Shown one piece after another: positions 1-8,721 of a stretch of 64,000 nucleotides of DNA. Position numbers and translations under genes: made by a program. Numbering within the stretch: position 1 is the stretch's first letter; every line of letters starts with the position of its first letter. Source of the stretch: Candidatus Dojkabacteria bacterium UBA2022 (lineage in GTDB: Bacteria > Patescibacteriota > Dojkabacteria > SC72); contig DDBW01000002.1 in NCBI GenBank assembly GCA_002335495.1, forward strand, positions 21,149 to 85,148. The letters are read 5' to 3'. The notes under the pieces are model-generated. The model worked only from the letters and a program-made list of their open reading frames with translations. It was not told the DNA's origin and did not search any database.

Positions 1-12
1 AGAAAAAGCATT

Positions 13-41
13 AAAAAAGAGATCCATCTAGGCGCTCTTTT
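13..41 (-). terminator. Possible intrinsic terminator after the DMT transporter
   Basis: Read on the minus strand, AAAAGAG and CTCTTTT form a 7-bp stem around a 13-base loop, followed by a run of T. It lies about 130 bases past the stop of the minus-strand transporter gene. The stem is AT-rich and short, so this is a weak call. I see nothing else between 42 and 170. Confidence 0.35.
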
Positions 42-170
42 CACCTTTTCTGATAGCAAAGATACTATCTGAGGACTAGATTGATTGTTCACCGCATTTT
101 ATTTGTTATATATAACCTACTAGTAATTTAGAAACTTTACCTAGTGAAGTCAACAAATAAAAACTATAGC

Positions 171-1061
171 TTACGCCCCAAAAGTAATAAGCAGAACTCC
201 AGCAACAGCAATCAGCGCCACTACTATTTTAAAGAGGATATTTACATGTTTAATATTGAATATAATTACTTCAAGAGCAATGATTACAAAAACAACAATA
301 TTATCTACTGCATCAGCGAGTGGCAATTCTAAGTTCATACTTAGGGAGGTATAACGGAGAATATTGTATATAAAATAGAAGATGATTACGGGAGCAAGAT
401 AGAGATATGCTTTAGTTTCTTTTAGCACTCGTAGCTGATGTTTTACCTCTTTCCTATCAAAGAAAATGAAGAAAGGAGTAACTAGAAGGATATCCAAAAA
501 TTGATAGTAATGCGGGTTAACATCTAATACTACCAACTTTGAGGCACTATTTCCTAGGCCGTAAAGCAAAGCAGCAAGGAGAACATATTTAGTTGCTTTA
601 TTAGGTGCGAAAACTTTCTTAAATCCTTCGATATGAAATCCTCCCATATTTATAAGAAAGACCGCAGTTGCAACCAAAACTACCCCACCCCATTGCACCA
701 AAGCAACGGACTCATCAAAAATCAGCTTCCCCAGGATGGTTGTTATAATAATCGTAGACATTAAAACAATAGTCGAAGTACTAGCATCTTGATACTTAAA
801 GCTGTTGTAGAAATTTTTATTTGCGTAGTACCAAAGTAATCCAGTGATGATTATCAGAGAAACTATTCTAATATCTAATTCAATCATTGGAGGTTTGAAG
901 ATTATTAACCATATCCCACTTAGAATGAAGGTAACAATAGATCCAATAATTATTAAACTAACAGAGGTAATATCTTTAAATCTTTTTAGTAGATGACCGT
1001 TAATAGCCTCAGCAAAACCGAGGGATACAGCCCCTATCATCATTAAAAGTACTGGATTCAT
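171..1061 (-). CDS. DMT-superfamily (EamA-like) membrane transporter
   Basis: A 296-residue protein made almost entirely of hydrophobic segments separated by short polar turns. Its length and two-half organisation match the usual 10-helix EamA/drug-metabolite transporter plan of about 300 residues. An N-terminal glycine-rich helix and the QWGGVVLVATAVFLINMGG segment ending the first half are typical. The substrate cannot be predicted; exporters of amino acids, metabolites and nucleotide sugars share this fold. The ATG at 1061 is supported by TATAAT seven bases upstream, so the gene is probably leaderless. The neighbouring gene at 1101 runs the same way but seems to have its own start region. 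Confidence 0.7.
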   Translation of the reverse strand: MNPVLLMMIGAVSLGFAEAINGHLLKRFKDITSVSLIIIGSIVTFILSGIWLIIFKPPMIELDIRIVSLIIITGLLWYYANKNFYNSFKYQDASTSTIVLMSTIIITTILGKLIFDESVALVQWGGVVLVATAVFLINMGGFHIEGFKKVFAPNKATKYVLLAALLYGLGNSASKLVVLDVNPHYYQFLDILLVTPFFIFFDRKEVKHQLRVLKETKAYLYLAPVIIFYFIYNILRYTSLSMNLELPLADAVDNIVVFVIIALEVIIFNIKHVNILFKIVVALIAVAGVLLITFGA

Positions 1062-1068
1062 AGGAGAG

Positions 1069-1074
1069 ATTATA
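1069..1074 (-). promoter_or_regulatory. -10 element of the DMT transporter gene
   Basis: TATAAT on the minus strand, seven bases before the ATG at 1061. A transcript from it would start at or next to the start codon. Confidence 0.6.
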
Positions 1075-1100
1075 GAGGAATATAACGTTAAAGAATAGTT

Positions 1101-1508
1101 CTAAACTACGTATTCAAAACGAAGGACGTTAGTAACTTCGTTATCTAAGTTTTCATCTGAATTATCTCCTAACTCTTCACAAGCAAATACATAGCTATAT
1201 GCCCCACCTATTGAATAATCATACCCAAATTTTCTTTTAGCAATAAATTGATCCTCTGGAATTTCAATGCTTAAGTATTGACGAGAAGCTTCCGTCTCGA
1301 ATTCATCTTCACGCACGACAATAATAAAAGAATTCCCTAACCTTACGACTTCAACAAATGATCCATCAGGAAGACGCTTACCGTTAAATGTAATTCCCCG
1401 CCCTTTCAAAAGCAGAGGCTCTTGAATTCTATCGACATCAACACTTTCATATGGATCATCTGCTGAGATAAGTTCAGAAACTCGCATTCTATAAGGAACA
1501 TTATCCAT
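1101..1508 (-). CDS. Small acidic protein of unknown function
   Basis: I do not recognise this protein (about 135 residues from ATG 1508). It is acidic, has no membrane segment or signal peptide, and looks like a small beta-rich cytosolic domain. A central stretch (VVRLGNSFIIVVRED) loosely resembles KMVRHGDHYIIAS in the unknown protein at 33996-34517; I saw this by eye only. The frame stays open upstream to 1643, but that would overlap the NUDIX gene and its promoter on the other strand. A start at ATG 1520, 1508 or 1487 is more sensible, and I cannot choose firmly among them. Confidence 0.5.
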   Translation of the reverse strand: MDNVPYRMRVSELISADDPYESVDVDRIQEPLLLKGRGITFNGKRLPDGSFVEVVRLGNSFIIVVREDEFETEASRQYLSIEIPEDQFIAKRKFGYDYSIGGAYSYVFACEELGDNSDENLDNEVTNVLRFEYVV

Positions 1509-1603
1509 AACAATAAACATAATATTAATAGTGGGAAATAGTGGGCAGAGATATATTCTATCTCCAATTTGCAGTATTATATCACTATAAATACCAATAA
1601 TGA

Positions 1604-1609
1604 TATACT
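1604..1609 (+). promoter_or_regulatory. Extended -10 element of the NUDIX gene
   Basis: TGA directly followed by TATACT, six bases before the ATG at 1616. The TGn extension and the spacing predict a leaderless transcript. Confidence 0.6.
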
Positions 1610-1615
1610 TAAAGC

Positions 1616-1996
1616 ATGAAAAATACAGTTGTAGTATCAGCAATTATTAAAAACGAAAAGGGAGAAGCACTTCTAATACATTACGATAAAGAAAAGGAGG
1701 GAGGAGTACTAATTCCCCCAGGAGGAAAGATGGAATTAGGAGAAAGCGCAAGAGAAACAGTTACAAGAGAATGCAAAGAAGAACTTGGAGTTGAAATAGA
1801 AGTTAAAGATTTAGTAGGAATTTCTGAGCTTGATTACGGAGATGGTAAACCTTGGATATTCCTGTTCTACTCTGCAGAAATAATAAATGGAACACCGCAA
1901 CCAATGGAAGCGAATAGAGTAGATGGAAAGGGATTTGATATCGTATACACAGAGATAGAAAATATGAATCACTTTAAGAATATAAGGTGGATTTAG
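1616..1996 (+). CDS. NUDIX hydrolase
   Basis: A 126-residue single-domain protein with a complete Nudix box at about residues 37-59: G-x5-E-x7-RE-C-x-EE-L-G-V. NUDIX enzymes hydrolyse nucleoside diphosphates linked to another group using Mg2+ held by the box glutamates. The GG before the box (PPGGKME) and the short length fit MutT-like or ADP-ribose-type members; the substrate cannot be assigned. Located alone on the plus strand, ending five bases before the convergent unknown gene at 2001. Start set by the extended -10 at 1604-1609. Confidence 0.85.
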   Translation: MKNTVVVSAIIKNEKGEALLIHYDKEKEGGVLIPPGGKMELGESARETVTRECKEELGVEIEVKDLVGISELDYGDGKPWIFLFYSAEIINGTPQPMEANRVDGKGFDIVYTEIENMNHFKNIRWI

Positions 1997-2000
1997 GAAT

Positions 2001-2966
2001 CTACTTTGTACTCATACTCCTGATAGCATTTAGAATGAATAACCTAACAGCCTCCATCATTATCTTTTCCTTTAGGATTTCCTCTTCATCTCCTTTAAAC
2101 ATCATTGGCATGTAAGCTTCCCGAACGTCCTCAATACCACAGATACAATCAAACCTATGAAGAAAAGATATATCCCTCGGCGGAGCCCAATTAGACCCAA
2201 CAGCTTCCATAAGGGAGACAAAGTATTGTAATTCTTTAGGATTAATATGGAGAAGCTCTTTATTTAAAATAAAATCATAAGGGGCTCTCGAGGTATTCCC
2301 ATCTTTCAATACAAAAAACTCCTGAACTGATCTACGTAGAGCAGAATAGGCTTCATCACCTTTAAAGCCGACAGTATCCACTAATGCCATGTGAGTCCTC
2401 GGAAAAACGCTTATAAATCCCTCCCAGTTTGGACGGATTGGTCTTTCCGTTTCCTCCCATCTCCTATAATCATCTGCCCCAATTTCTTCAATTCCAGATA
2501 TTCTTGATTGTAGGGATTCAATATTCATAGAGTTTGCACAAGCCTTCATCGCCGATCGATACTCTTCATCCATGAGGTTCACATAAAGCTCAGCGGATCC
2601 AGTCAGATATCTCTTATTTGCGAGCGCAAATTTATCTGCAATTTCTTTTGGCATATAGGAGTTATCCTCAAGAAGAGTATGGATATCAACGGAAGGCAAG
2701 TATACAACAAAAGGGTTTATATCAGGCTTCATTACAGAATCCATTCCCCATAATTCCCATTTCATATCGAAGGTAAGGCAATACAACACATGATCCTTAT
2801 CAACCCCACTAACCTCCTCATCCGTAAAGAATACTAACAACTCTGGATCCTCCTCCCCATTATCAAGAATAGCTGTACCTTATAAATTACCCCACCAACC
2901 TGAAGTAGTAAGCCGGAACTTACCTAACTTCTCCTGTGCTGCCAAAAAATTTGATTCAGGAATCAT
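2001..2966 (-). pseudogene. Unknown protein gene interrupted by an in-frame TAA
   Basis: From ATG 2966 the minus strand reads 28 codons (MIPESNFLAAQEKLGKFRLT, then TSGWWGNL) to a TAA at 2882-2880. It then continues in the same frame for about 290 codons with protein-like composition (GTAILDNGEEDPELLVFFTD onward) to the stop at 2001. The part after the stop could alone start at TTG 2840, but the continuous frame suggests one original gene of about 320 residues. No domain recognised: acidic, soluble, no membrane segment. TATAAT-like sequence lies about 17 bases before 2966. Nonsense mutation, sequencing error or two separate genes are all possible. Confidence 0.5.
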
Positions 2967-3049
2967 AACAAAACGAAATATTAATTATAGGGTATTATAT
3001 AACTACTACTAGGTAAGAACAATAAGCATTTTATTTATATACAAATTTG

Positions 3050-4252
3050 TTAAACAACCACTTCCCGCATCACTCCAAGCCTTCTATCATTATCCTCAAG
3101 CAAATGCATATGGTATGCAAAAACCCATTTATACTCATCAGCGACTCTTTCATGCATGTAATAGCATAGAAGATATTTAATTATTTCTTTAGGATTTATA
3201 TCAGAGACTTCCATTTCAAAATTGTCGAGAATAGTGATATCACAGGTTAGAATCTTGAGAAGGTCTTTAGGCTTTTCGGGGATTTTTAGACCGGAGATTT
3301 CATCGCTCGTATTTCCTCCATTATCAACACCTCTAAGCAAATTCTCCACAAAGAGATCAAGATTAGCATCGTTGAGATCATCTTTGAAGTACTCCCCTAA
3401 CCTATTTCCCACCAATCCAAGTCTCATTAACGGATCATTAAAGAAGATGAATGTGGTCGCAAGTGCCGGTTCAGAGCCGGGGTTATTTCCAATAAATACA
3501 TTATCTTTTCCATATCTATGAAGAAAATCTATGTTAAAGCCCTGTATTATCCTAGCTTTCTCCCAACTTTGATAATCTACTATATTATCACCAACAAAGA
3601 CTGCTCTTTGTTTTGTAAAGTGAGACGCAAAAGATAAAAGATCTAAAGCACTTTGTTTTCCCAATCGACTACCAGCATCCAAATCAGCAATACATAACCC
3701 ATTCCTAATTAGTGGGAATAATTTTTGTTCTGCGATTGATAGAGTATCATCTCCATTATCAAAATTCTCATTACCTGTAAGGGGAGCAACTGGAGGCAGG
3801 CCACGAGCCCTCAATTTAAATAGTCCCTCAAAAACGTCTTCAAATAACTTTGTATCTGTAAAGCTATAAAAATGCCTTCTCAGAAGACATAATTTTTCAA
3901 CATTTTCTCTTGTAGCGAATCCTTTCTGTTGAGTTATGTCTTCAAGCATAACTAGCCACATACCAAACCTTTCGTAATCAGTTGAAATAACTTTTCCCGA
4001 GTACTCTTCAACATTCCAAGGATCAAGGTATGGAAATAAATCGAAACCCATATCGTATAGGAATTGAGTGCATGCTTTACGGGACGAAGATATAGATGGA
4101 TAATCAACCTCCCCCACTTCTGGTGGAAACTCATTTTTATCCAATAACCGGGTGGCTGTAGAATCAATATCGATACATAAGTATGTATCTTTTAAGATTT
4201 CGTTAAGAGGAGATTCTTTTTTTGGAGTGGTTTCGAAACAAGGAGCCGCCAT
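3050..4252 (-). CDS. HAD-superfamily hydrolase-like protein
   Basis: A 400-residue soluble protein with the haloacid dehalogenase motif set. Motif I is D28-x-D30-S-T32 in a hydrophobic strand, a candidate motif III lysine is K199, and motif IV is G221-D222-N-I-V-D226. The first Asp would be the nucleophile of a phosphatase-type reaction. The large insertion between motif I and the lysine is the cap, so the protein is longer than common HAD phosphatases (about 220-280 residues). The 170-residue C-terminal part is not recognised. Substrate unknown. It lies downstream of tmRNA on the same strand; TATAAT occurs four bases before the ATG, slightly too close for a normal leaderless start. Confidence 0.65.
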   Translation of the reverse strand: MAAPCFETTPKKESPLNEILKDTYLCIDIDSTATRLLDKNEFPPEVGEVDYPSISSSRKACTQFLYDMGFDLFPYLDPWNVEEYSGKVISTDYERFGMWLVMLEDITQQKGFATRENVEKLCLLRRHFYSFTDTKLFEDVFEGLFKLRARGLPPVAPLTGNENFDNGDDTLSIAEQKLFPLIRNGLCIADLDAGSRLGKQSALDLLSFASHFTKQRAVFVGDNIVDYQSWEKARIIQGFNIDFLHRYGKDNVFIGNNPGSEPALATTFIFFNDPLMRLGLVGNRLGEYFKDDLNDANLDLFVENLLRGVDNGGNTSDEISGLKIPEKPKDLLKILTCDITILDNFEMEVSDINPKEIIKYLLCYYMHERVADEYKWVFAYHMHLLEDNDRRLGVMREVVV

Positions 4253-4297
4253 AATTATTATAAATTTGGCAGTTCATTAATATTCAATTATTAGTTT

Positions 4298-4710
4298 TGG
4301 TGGAGACGGTGGGAATCGAACCCACGTCCAAAAGCATCACATAAGACCGTTATACAAGCTTATTCCATCTTCTTTTACCAAGAATACCTGTAAGATGAAA
4401 AGAAAAGTATCCCTGACCAATATATATTCTCATCACTAAACCATACTGGGAAGTATTAGTGACATACCCTAATAACGACCGACTACCAAACCTGATTAGG
4501 GACAAATCGGGTAATCGTTAGTCTAATTAAAGACTAAACTTAGCCTAAGTAAGAGAGATTAAGTGAAGCACTAAGTCTTGCACCTACCTCTTGAACCTTA
4601 CCTAAGAAAGCGTTAACTGTATTTTTTGCAGTTATATTTTGTTGTTTTAAGAGCTACAACTCTGCTTGCGGTACATACGCTCTGACCTCTGTCGAAAGCC
4701 TTACGTCCCC
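4298..4710 (-). ncRNA. ssrA: tmRNA (transfer-messenger RNA)
   Basis: Rescues ribosomes stalled on mRNAs lacking a stop codon. The 3' end (4298 upward) is a tRNA-like T arm and acceptor ending in encoded CCA, with the T-loop GGTTCGATTCC. The 5' end starts GGGGACG at 4710 and pairs over seven positions with CGTCTCC, including the G3-U pair that marks alanine identity. The usual 5' TTTCGACAG motif follows. The length of 413 nt is in the normal range, and it is a one-piece molecule. The tag frame is at 4629-4540. A TGG-TATAAT promoter lies just upstream. Confidence 0.93.
4540..4629 (-). other. Proteolysis-tag reading frame inside tmRNA
   Basis: From a GCA resume codon at 4629 the RNA is open for 29 codons to a TAA at 4542-4540. 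The predicted tag starts AKNTVNAFLG and ends SASLNLSYLG. Most tmRNA tags are about 8-20 residues and end in an Ala-Ala-like ClpXP degron; this one is unusually long and ends Tyr-Leu-Gly. The resume codon is assigned from position after the 5' tRNA-like region and the A-rich stretch, and is an inference. Confidence 0.65.
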
Positions 4711-4722
4711 TTTCCTGCCGAT

Positions 4723-4728
4723 ATTATA
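4723..4728 (-). promoter_or_regulatory. Extended -10 element of tmRNA
   Basis: TGG followed by TATAAT on the minus strand, 12 bases before the tmRNA 5' end at 4710. A short leader would be trimmed by RNase P. Confidence 0.6.
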
Positions 4729-4747
4729 CCATTTTTAGGCATTAATT

Positions 4748-5542
4748 TCACTTTGCAACCCCATATTTGTATGAGGAGTTCTTAGCCACCTGATCGAAGT
4801 ATAGAACGATATCAAGAATCTCTTCAGATGTTTTACCCTTTGGAATATACAAACTAAATTGTCCAGCCGGAGTGACGAAAGGATTTGCACCCATATAACA
4901 TGGATATCCAGGTCCAGCTTCTCCATCCATATTCTCAGCAGCACACGTTTCCTCGTCCTCAATACTTACATAATCTAACCAGTACCCAGCAGGAAATTCT
5001 GAAGTAGCGGCCCTACTCTCAACATTTCTAAGACGCCCAAGAGTGTAGGTTTGATTTTCAACTGTACCGGTCTTTAGCTTAACAATCTCAGCTCCCTCTT
5101 CAAAACCATTTGGAAATCCTTCTCCATAACTAAAAGTAAGGTTAAGTGTTGCATCTTCATAAGTCATCTTTATCCCAGTACACTCCTCATTAACATCTGT
5201 AAACTGTACTCCTCCATCATCCTCATAAACAATTGACATAGTCGGAGTCCTATCGGCACTCGCATATACCCATTTTTTACATACAATCTCCTTTGTAACC
5301 GTTTTAACTTCAGAAGAAGTATCTCCATCATTATCGACTGAAGTATCTGGAGTTTCTGGATTCTGGGAATCGTTATCAGAACTACCATCCTCCTTATCCT
5401 GATTACTACCTACCTGATTCTTTAACTGCGTATACTCACCCTTTAGATTAAAGTACATAAAACCAAATGTAGCCGTTCCAATAATAGAAAATACGCAAAG
5501 TATAGCAAGAACTATCACTAAAGCTTTTGTTTTCGGATCCAT
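4748..5542 (-). CDS. Membrane-anchored extracytoplasmic protein of unknown function
   Basis: A 264-residue protein. Residues 1-7 are charged, about 8-31 form one transmembrane helix, about 32-45 could be a short coiled coil, and about 45-80 are an acidic Asp/Ser/Asn-rich linker. The remainder is a globular domain that would sit outside the membrane. It has several cysteines (for example one in EIVCKKW, one in DVNEECTG, and a pair in the C-terminal third), which could form disulphides. The plan resembles the many anchored surface proteins of CPR bacteria, but I recognise no family. It lies directly upstream of tmRNA on the same strand. Confidence 0.65.
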   Translation of the reverse strand: MDPKTKALVIVLAILCVFSIIGTATFGFMYFNLKGEYTQLKNQVGSNQDKEDGSSDNDSQNPETPDTSVDNDGDTSSEVKTVTKEIVCKKWVYASADRTPTMSIVYEDDGGVQFTDVNEECTGIKMTYEDATLNLTFSYGEGFPNGFEEGAEIVKLKTGTVENQTYTLGRLRNVESRAATSEFPAGYWLDYVSIEDEETCAAENMDGEAGPGYPCYMGANPFVTPAGQFSLYIPKGKTSEEILDIVLYFDQVAKNSSYKYGVAK

Positions 5543-5605
5543 GAACGATTTTAAATCATATTAATACTTAATAGTAACCCACATGGGAAAGGATAACAAT
5601 ATAGA

Positions 5606-6433
5606 CTACTTGAAACCTCTTATGTCCTCAAAAAGCATCTGCCCCGCCCATCCCCCAACTCCATTGAAATAACTGGAAATCCAACCCTGAACATCATCAT
5701 ATTTCATTTTCTGACTAACTCCGTAGTACTGATCCATTATTCTTTTAACCCAAACATCAAGAGGAATCACATGATCGTGCCTGAGAGAGTACAACAATAT
5801 ACAATCCGCCACCTTATCCCCAACCCCATTCAAACCCTTCAATAACTCTTTCGCTTCTCTATACGAAAGATCTTCTATATTCTTGAATACTCCCTTCCTA
5901 ACAAGCTGGGAAGCGTTAAAAATATACTTAGAACGAAAACCCGCCCCAGATTTAGCAATAGTATCTATATCTGAAATTGAAATATCTTCAAACTTCGGAA
6001 AAAGCTTTACCCTTTCCCCATCTACATTAATCACTTCTCCGTATAGATCTCTTAACTTCCTTATACAAACCCTTATCGCCTTTATACTTTTATTTGTTGC
6101 ACATAGATACTCTAATAAAGTATCCTCAAAATCCTGAGATAGTAGCCGCAATCCCGGGAAGTTACTTCTCGCCCTATCAACATACTTATCCTTTGGAAAG
6201 CGCTTTAAAATATCCTCATATTCATCATCAAGCCTTAAATATTTAGCAAGGAATTGATAATCATCTTTAACAGGATAGGTCTGCCAAAATATATAATCCC
6301 TCTTCCTCCTTATTTTAAGATATCTATCAGATGTGAATCCGTGAAAAGTATCTCCAACTAAATCCCAGCCAAAAGACTGCCCTCCAAGAAGCGACGTTCT
6401 TAAATCAAACAGAGGAAGATATAGTTTATTCAT
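5606..6433 (-). CDS. OGG1-type 8-oxoguanine DNA glycosylase/AP lyase
   Basis: Excises oxidised guanine from DNA and can nick the abasic site. From ATG 6433 the 275-residue protein has the helix-hairpin-helix GLNGVGDKVADC with the Schiff-base lysine at about residue 207. The catalytic aspartate is at about 226 in VIPLDVWV; both match the arrangement in human OGG1. The N-terminal half (LGGQSFGWD and onward) is the TBP-like domain of the OGG_N family. Bacteria more often carry MutM for this job. Start chosen at ATG 6433, not TTG 6439, because TATAAT lies five bases upstream of the ATG. Confidence 0.87.
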   Translation of the reverse strand: MNKLYLPLFDLRTSLLGGQSFGWDLVGDTFHGFTSDRYLKIRRKRDYIFWQTYPVKDDYQFLAKYLRLDDEYEDILKRFPKDKYVDRARSNFPGLRLLSQDFEDTLLEYLCATNKSIKAIRVCIRKLRDLYGEVINVDGERVKLFPKFEDISISDIDTIAKSGAGFRSKYIFNASQLVRKGVFKNIEDLSYREAKELLKGLNGVGDKVADCILLYSLRHDHVIPLDVWVKRIMDQYYGVSQKMKYDDVQGWISSYFNGVGGWAGQMLFEDIRGFK

Positions 6434-6438
6434 CCCCA

Positions 6439-6444
6439 ATTATA
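6439..6444 (-). promoter_or_regulatory. -10 element of the OGG-type gene
   Basis: TATAAT on the minus strand five bases before ATG 6433 and just after the TAG stop of the upstream gene. It argues against the upstream TTG start, which would lie inside the hexamer. Confidence 0.55.
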
Positions 6445-6446
6445 CC

Positions 6447-7007
6447 CTACTCCTGCCTGCCTTCAACTAAAGAAAGCAATACTGCAGAGGCCAAAACCAT
6501 CCTCTTATCCACTCCTTCACTCAAGATATCAATATCAAGTTTATACACAAAAGGATTGAATTGTTGTTTTAGATCCGCGACTTTCTCTCCAGCTATGAAG
6601 TAGTCATAGTTTTGAGGAATCAAGTTCATAACAAATCTTCGAATCAAAGCTAATCCCATGGAGTCTTCAACCATTGTTCCCACCTCATTATCTTTGTTAT
6701 CTAAAACGGTCCATTCGTCCCTCAATATGGAGTGAATTCCCTTACGCCTAACCGCACCAATAACACCATCAGAAGAAGAATCCTTAATGTCGTAAGTGGC
6801 AGATATATCAAATATGTTTCGAGCCTTAATAGAAAGCACCTCATCTTTCATATCCGAAGAGGTATAGAATTTCATCTCTTCCTTTAGTTTGAATGCTTTC
6901 TGTTTTGCATATAAAACAACATTACCATCGGCATCGAAGACTTCGAAAGTTGCTCCTAGAAAAGAAAGAATCTTTCTTCTAACTGTGTATCTATTTGATT
7001 CAAACAT
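6447..7007 (-). CDS. LURP-one-related (Tubby C-terminal-like) protein
   Basis: A 186-residue soluble beta-rich protein. The N-terminal pattern RKILSFLGATFEVFDADGNV then LYAKQKAFKLKEEMKFY, followed by repeated short strands and a hydrophobic C-terminal helix, matches LURP-one-related proteins. These share the Tubby/scramblase barrel with a buried C-terminal helix. The biochemical role of bacterial members is not established; membrane association has been proposed for the fold. It sits in a minus-strand run with the kinase-like, SDR and SpoU genes (13-base gap to the kinase-like gene), so co-expression is likely. Confidence 0.7.
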   Translation of the reverse strand: MFESNRYTVRRKILSFLGATFEVFDADGNVVLYAKQKAFKLKEEMKFYTSSDMKDEVLSIKARNIFDISATYDIKDSSSDGVIGAVRRKGIHSILRDEWTVLDNKDNEVGTMVEDSMGLALIRRFVMNLIPQNYDYFIAGEKVADLKQQFNPFVYKLDIDILSEGVDKRMVLASAVLLSLVEGRQE

Positions 7008-7019
7008 GGTTAATAATTA

Positions 7020-7988
7020 TTAAAATTTAAAAATACGATCATTTAAAATATCTCCCTTAACCTTCTCTAACATTTCGATTGAATTCTCATAGTTTCTGGC
7101 ATAATCCCAATATCCTCCAATAACTCGGCTGCTTAGCATTAGCTTAAAAGCAAACTTAAAGTAATCTCTATCTTCACTAAGATTATCTACAAATAACGAA
7201 AGATACTGCTTAGCAAGATTGGGCAAGCTATATGTGTAATAGAGTTTTGAATACATAACCGCTACATCGAAAAACCTCGGAGAGCGAGCACTTGCTCTCT
7301 CCCCGTGGTACAAACATACCTTCCCCTTATGAAAAATAAAGTTGTAGGGCTCGAATTCATTATGGTTTAATCCTAGTGAGTCCATCTGCTCATACCCCTT
7401 AAGCAGATCAAGAAGTGGAGAAAGCTCATATCCATTAACTTCCTTAACAAAATTCTGAGCAACAGTAATATACGATTCAGCCCTCTCCTTTACAGACGAA
7501 AAACTTTTTCCCATCTGATCTTCAACCGTATTTTTGTATGTCTTAACATCTTTAATAGAATCTATCTGCAGATTAGATTTAATAATAGCTTCAAGACCTT
7601 CTTTGTTTCCATTTTTAATAATATCTACGTAACGATCCCCTTCAAAGAAGGAGGTTATAATATACGTAAAACCATTAAATGATCCGGAATCTATAACTTG
7701 TGGAATTCTAAGAAACTCACTCTCCTGGACTCGAGGATGCATAGCCTCATTCCATGATTTCTCGTTCAATAAAGCCTCATTAATTCCTTCTGAGGTACTC
7801 ATTTTAAAGACAGATGGTACACCTCCCCGACTTACTTTTAATATGTAATACCTTCCTTTAGAAAATACTTTATCAACAACATATCCCTGCTCCTGCAAAA
7901 ATATATCAACAGAGTAAAAATCTAGATTACCGGCCACACCATATGAAGTTCCTTTTTGAGTTTTGAAATTCTCAACTAAAGCGTTCAT
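7020..7988 (-). CDS. Aminoglycoside-phosphotransferase-like protein, catalytic motif degenerate
   Basis: A 322-residue protein with APH/choline-kinase fold features. N-terminal strands carry a possible ATP-binding lysine (SVFKMS, about K62). The catalytic-loop equivalent is L-N-H209-N-E-F-E-P-Y-N216-F, where the family has HxDxxxxN. The usual Asp is replaced by Glu or shifted, and the following DxD/DFG-like Asp is not evident (LYHGERA). The protein may have lost phosphotransfer or use altered chemistry. Ten bases separate it from the SDR gene and 13 from the LURP-one gene, so all three are probably one transcript. Confidence 0.55.
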   Translation of the reverse strand: MNALVENFKTQKGTSYGVAGNLDFYSVDIFLQEQGYVVDKVFSKGRYYILKVSRGGVPSVFKMSTSEGINEALLNEKSWNEAMHPRVQESEFLRIPQVIDSGSFNGFTYIITSFFEGDRYVDIIKNGNKEGLEAIIKSNLQIDSIKDVKTYKNTVEDQMGKSFSSVKERAESYITVAQNFVKEVNGYELSPLLDLLKGYEQMDSLGLNHNEFEPYNFIFHKGKVCLYHGERASARSPRFFDVAVMYSKLYYTYSLPNLAKQYLSLFVDNLSEDRDYFKFAFKLMLSSRVIGGYWDYARNYENSIEMLEKVKGDILNDRIFKF

Positions 7989-7998
7989 TATATAGCTG

Positions 7999-8709
7999 TT
8001 ATCCCTGTAAATGATTAATCAAATCCATTCTCTTCACACTAACTTTTGGATTTCTTGTAAGCATGAAAATAATCGCCTCTACCGACTCCTTTGAATCAAA
8101 CATCCAAGGCTCATGAGTTGCATAGTCCATCCCGACCTTCTTAAAGAATTCAGTCTCCATTCCACCTGGATAAAATCCCATAACTCTTAAGTTTTTTCCA
8201 TCAAACTCTTTTGCAAGAGCTTCCGTAAACGCCTGTACTCCCCACTTCAAAGCTGAGTAGACAGTGTGGTAATATCCCGAGGGAATTTCAACGCCTGCCA
8301 CACTTGAGACGTTAAGAATTTGAGAAAAGTCAGATTTAAGTAAGGAAGGAAGAAGTAATCTAGTAGTAAGTATGGCTCCAGTAAGATTAGAATTTGTGAG
8401 AGTAGGGATATCCTCTGGCAATATATCGATAGTATCCCCTTCCTGCCACATGCCCGCGTTGTTAATCAAAATATCTAAACCTCCAAGCCCACCCATCTCC
8501 TTTATTAAATCAGTTTCGTTATTGAAATCGCACATTACAAAAGAATGCCCTTCCCCATCTAATAACTTCATTACACCATCTATTCTATCCTGGTTTCTTC
8601 CATGCACGATAATTTTGCACCCTAACTTAGAAAGTTCAATTGCAAGTTCCTTGCCAAGTCCCGACGTGGATCCGGTTACAAGTACTTTTTTTTCTTTTAA
8701 ATCATACAT
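7999..8709 (-). CDS. Short-chain dehydrogenase/reductase
   Basis: Classical SDR of about 236 residues. It has the NAD(P)-binding T12-G-x3-G-x-G19 motif, NNAG at 83-86, catalytic Ser near 135, and Y151-x3-K155. HGR after the second strand favours NADPH, as in many classical SDRs. The substrate is unknown. GTG 8721 directly after the upstream TAG is an alternative start; I chose ATG 8709 because it gives the normal SDR N-terminus. Located in the SpoU-SDR-kinase-like-LURP run on the minus strand. Confidence 0.85.
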   Translation of the reverse strand: MYDLKEKKVLVTGSTSGLGKELAIELSKLGCKIIVHGRNQDRIDGVMKLLDGEGHSFVMCDFNNETDLIKEMGGLGGLDILINNAGMWQEGDTIDILPEDIPTLTNSNLTGAILTTRLLLPSLLKSDFSQILNVSSVAGVEIPSGYYHTVYSALKWGVQAFTEALAKEFDGKNLRVMGFYPGGMETEFFKKVGMDYATHEPWMFDSKESVEAIIFMLTRNPKVSVKRMDLINHLQG

Positions 8710-8721
8710 AAATATTAACAC

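Noticed and set aside
144..332. 62-codon plus-strand open frame
   Set aside because: Opposes the 3' end of the transporter gene and is an Asn/Lys/Tyr-rich translation typical of AT-rich noncoding frames.
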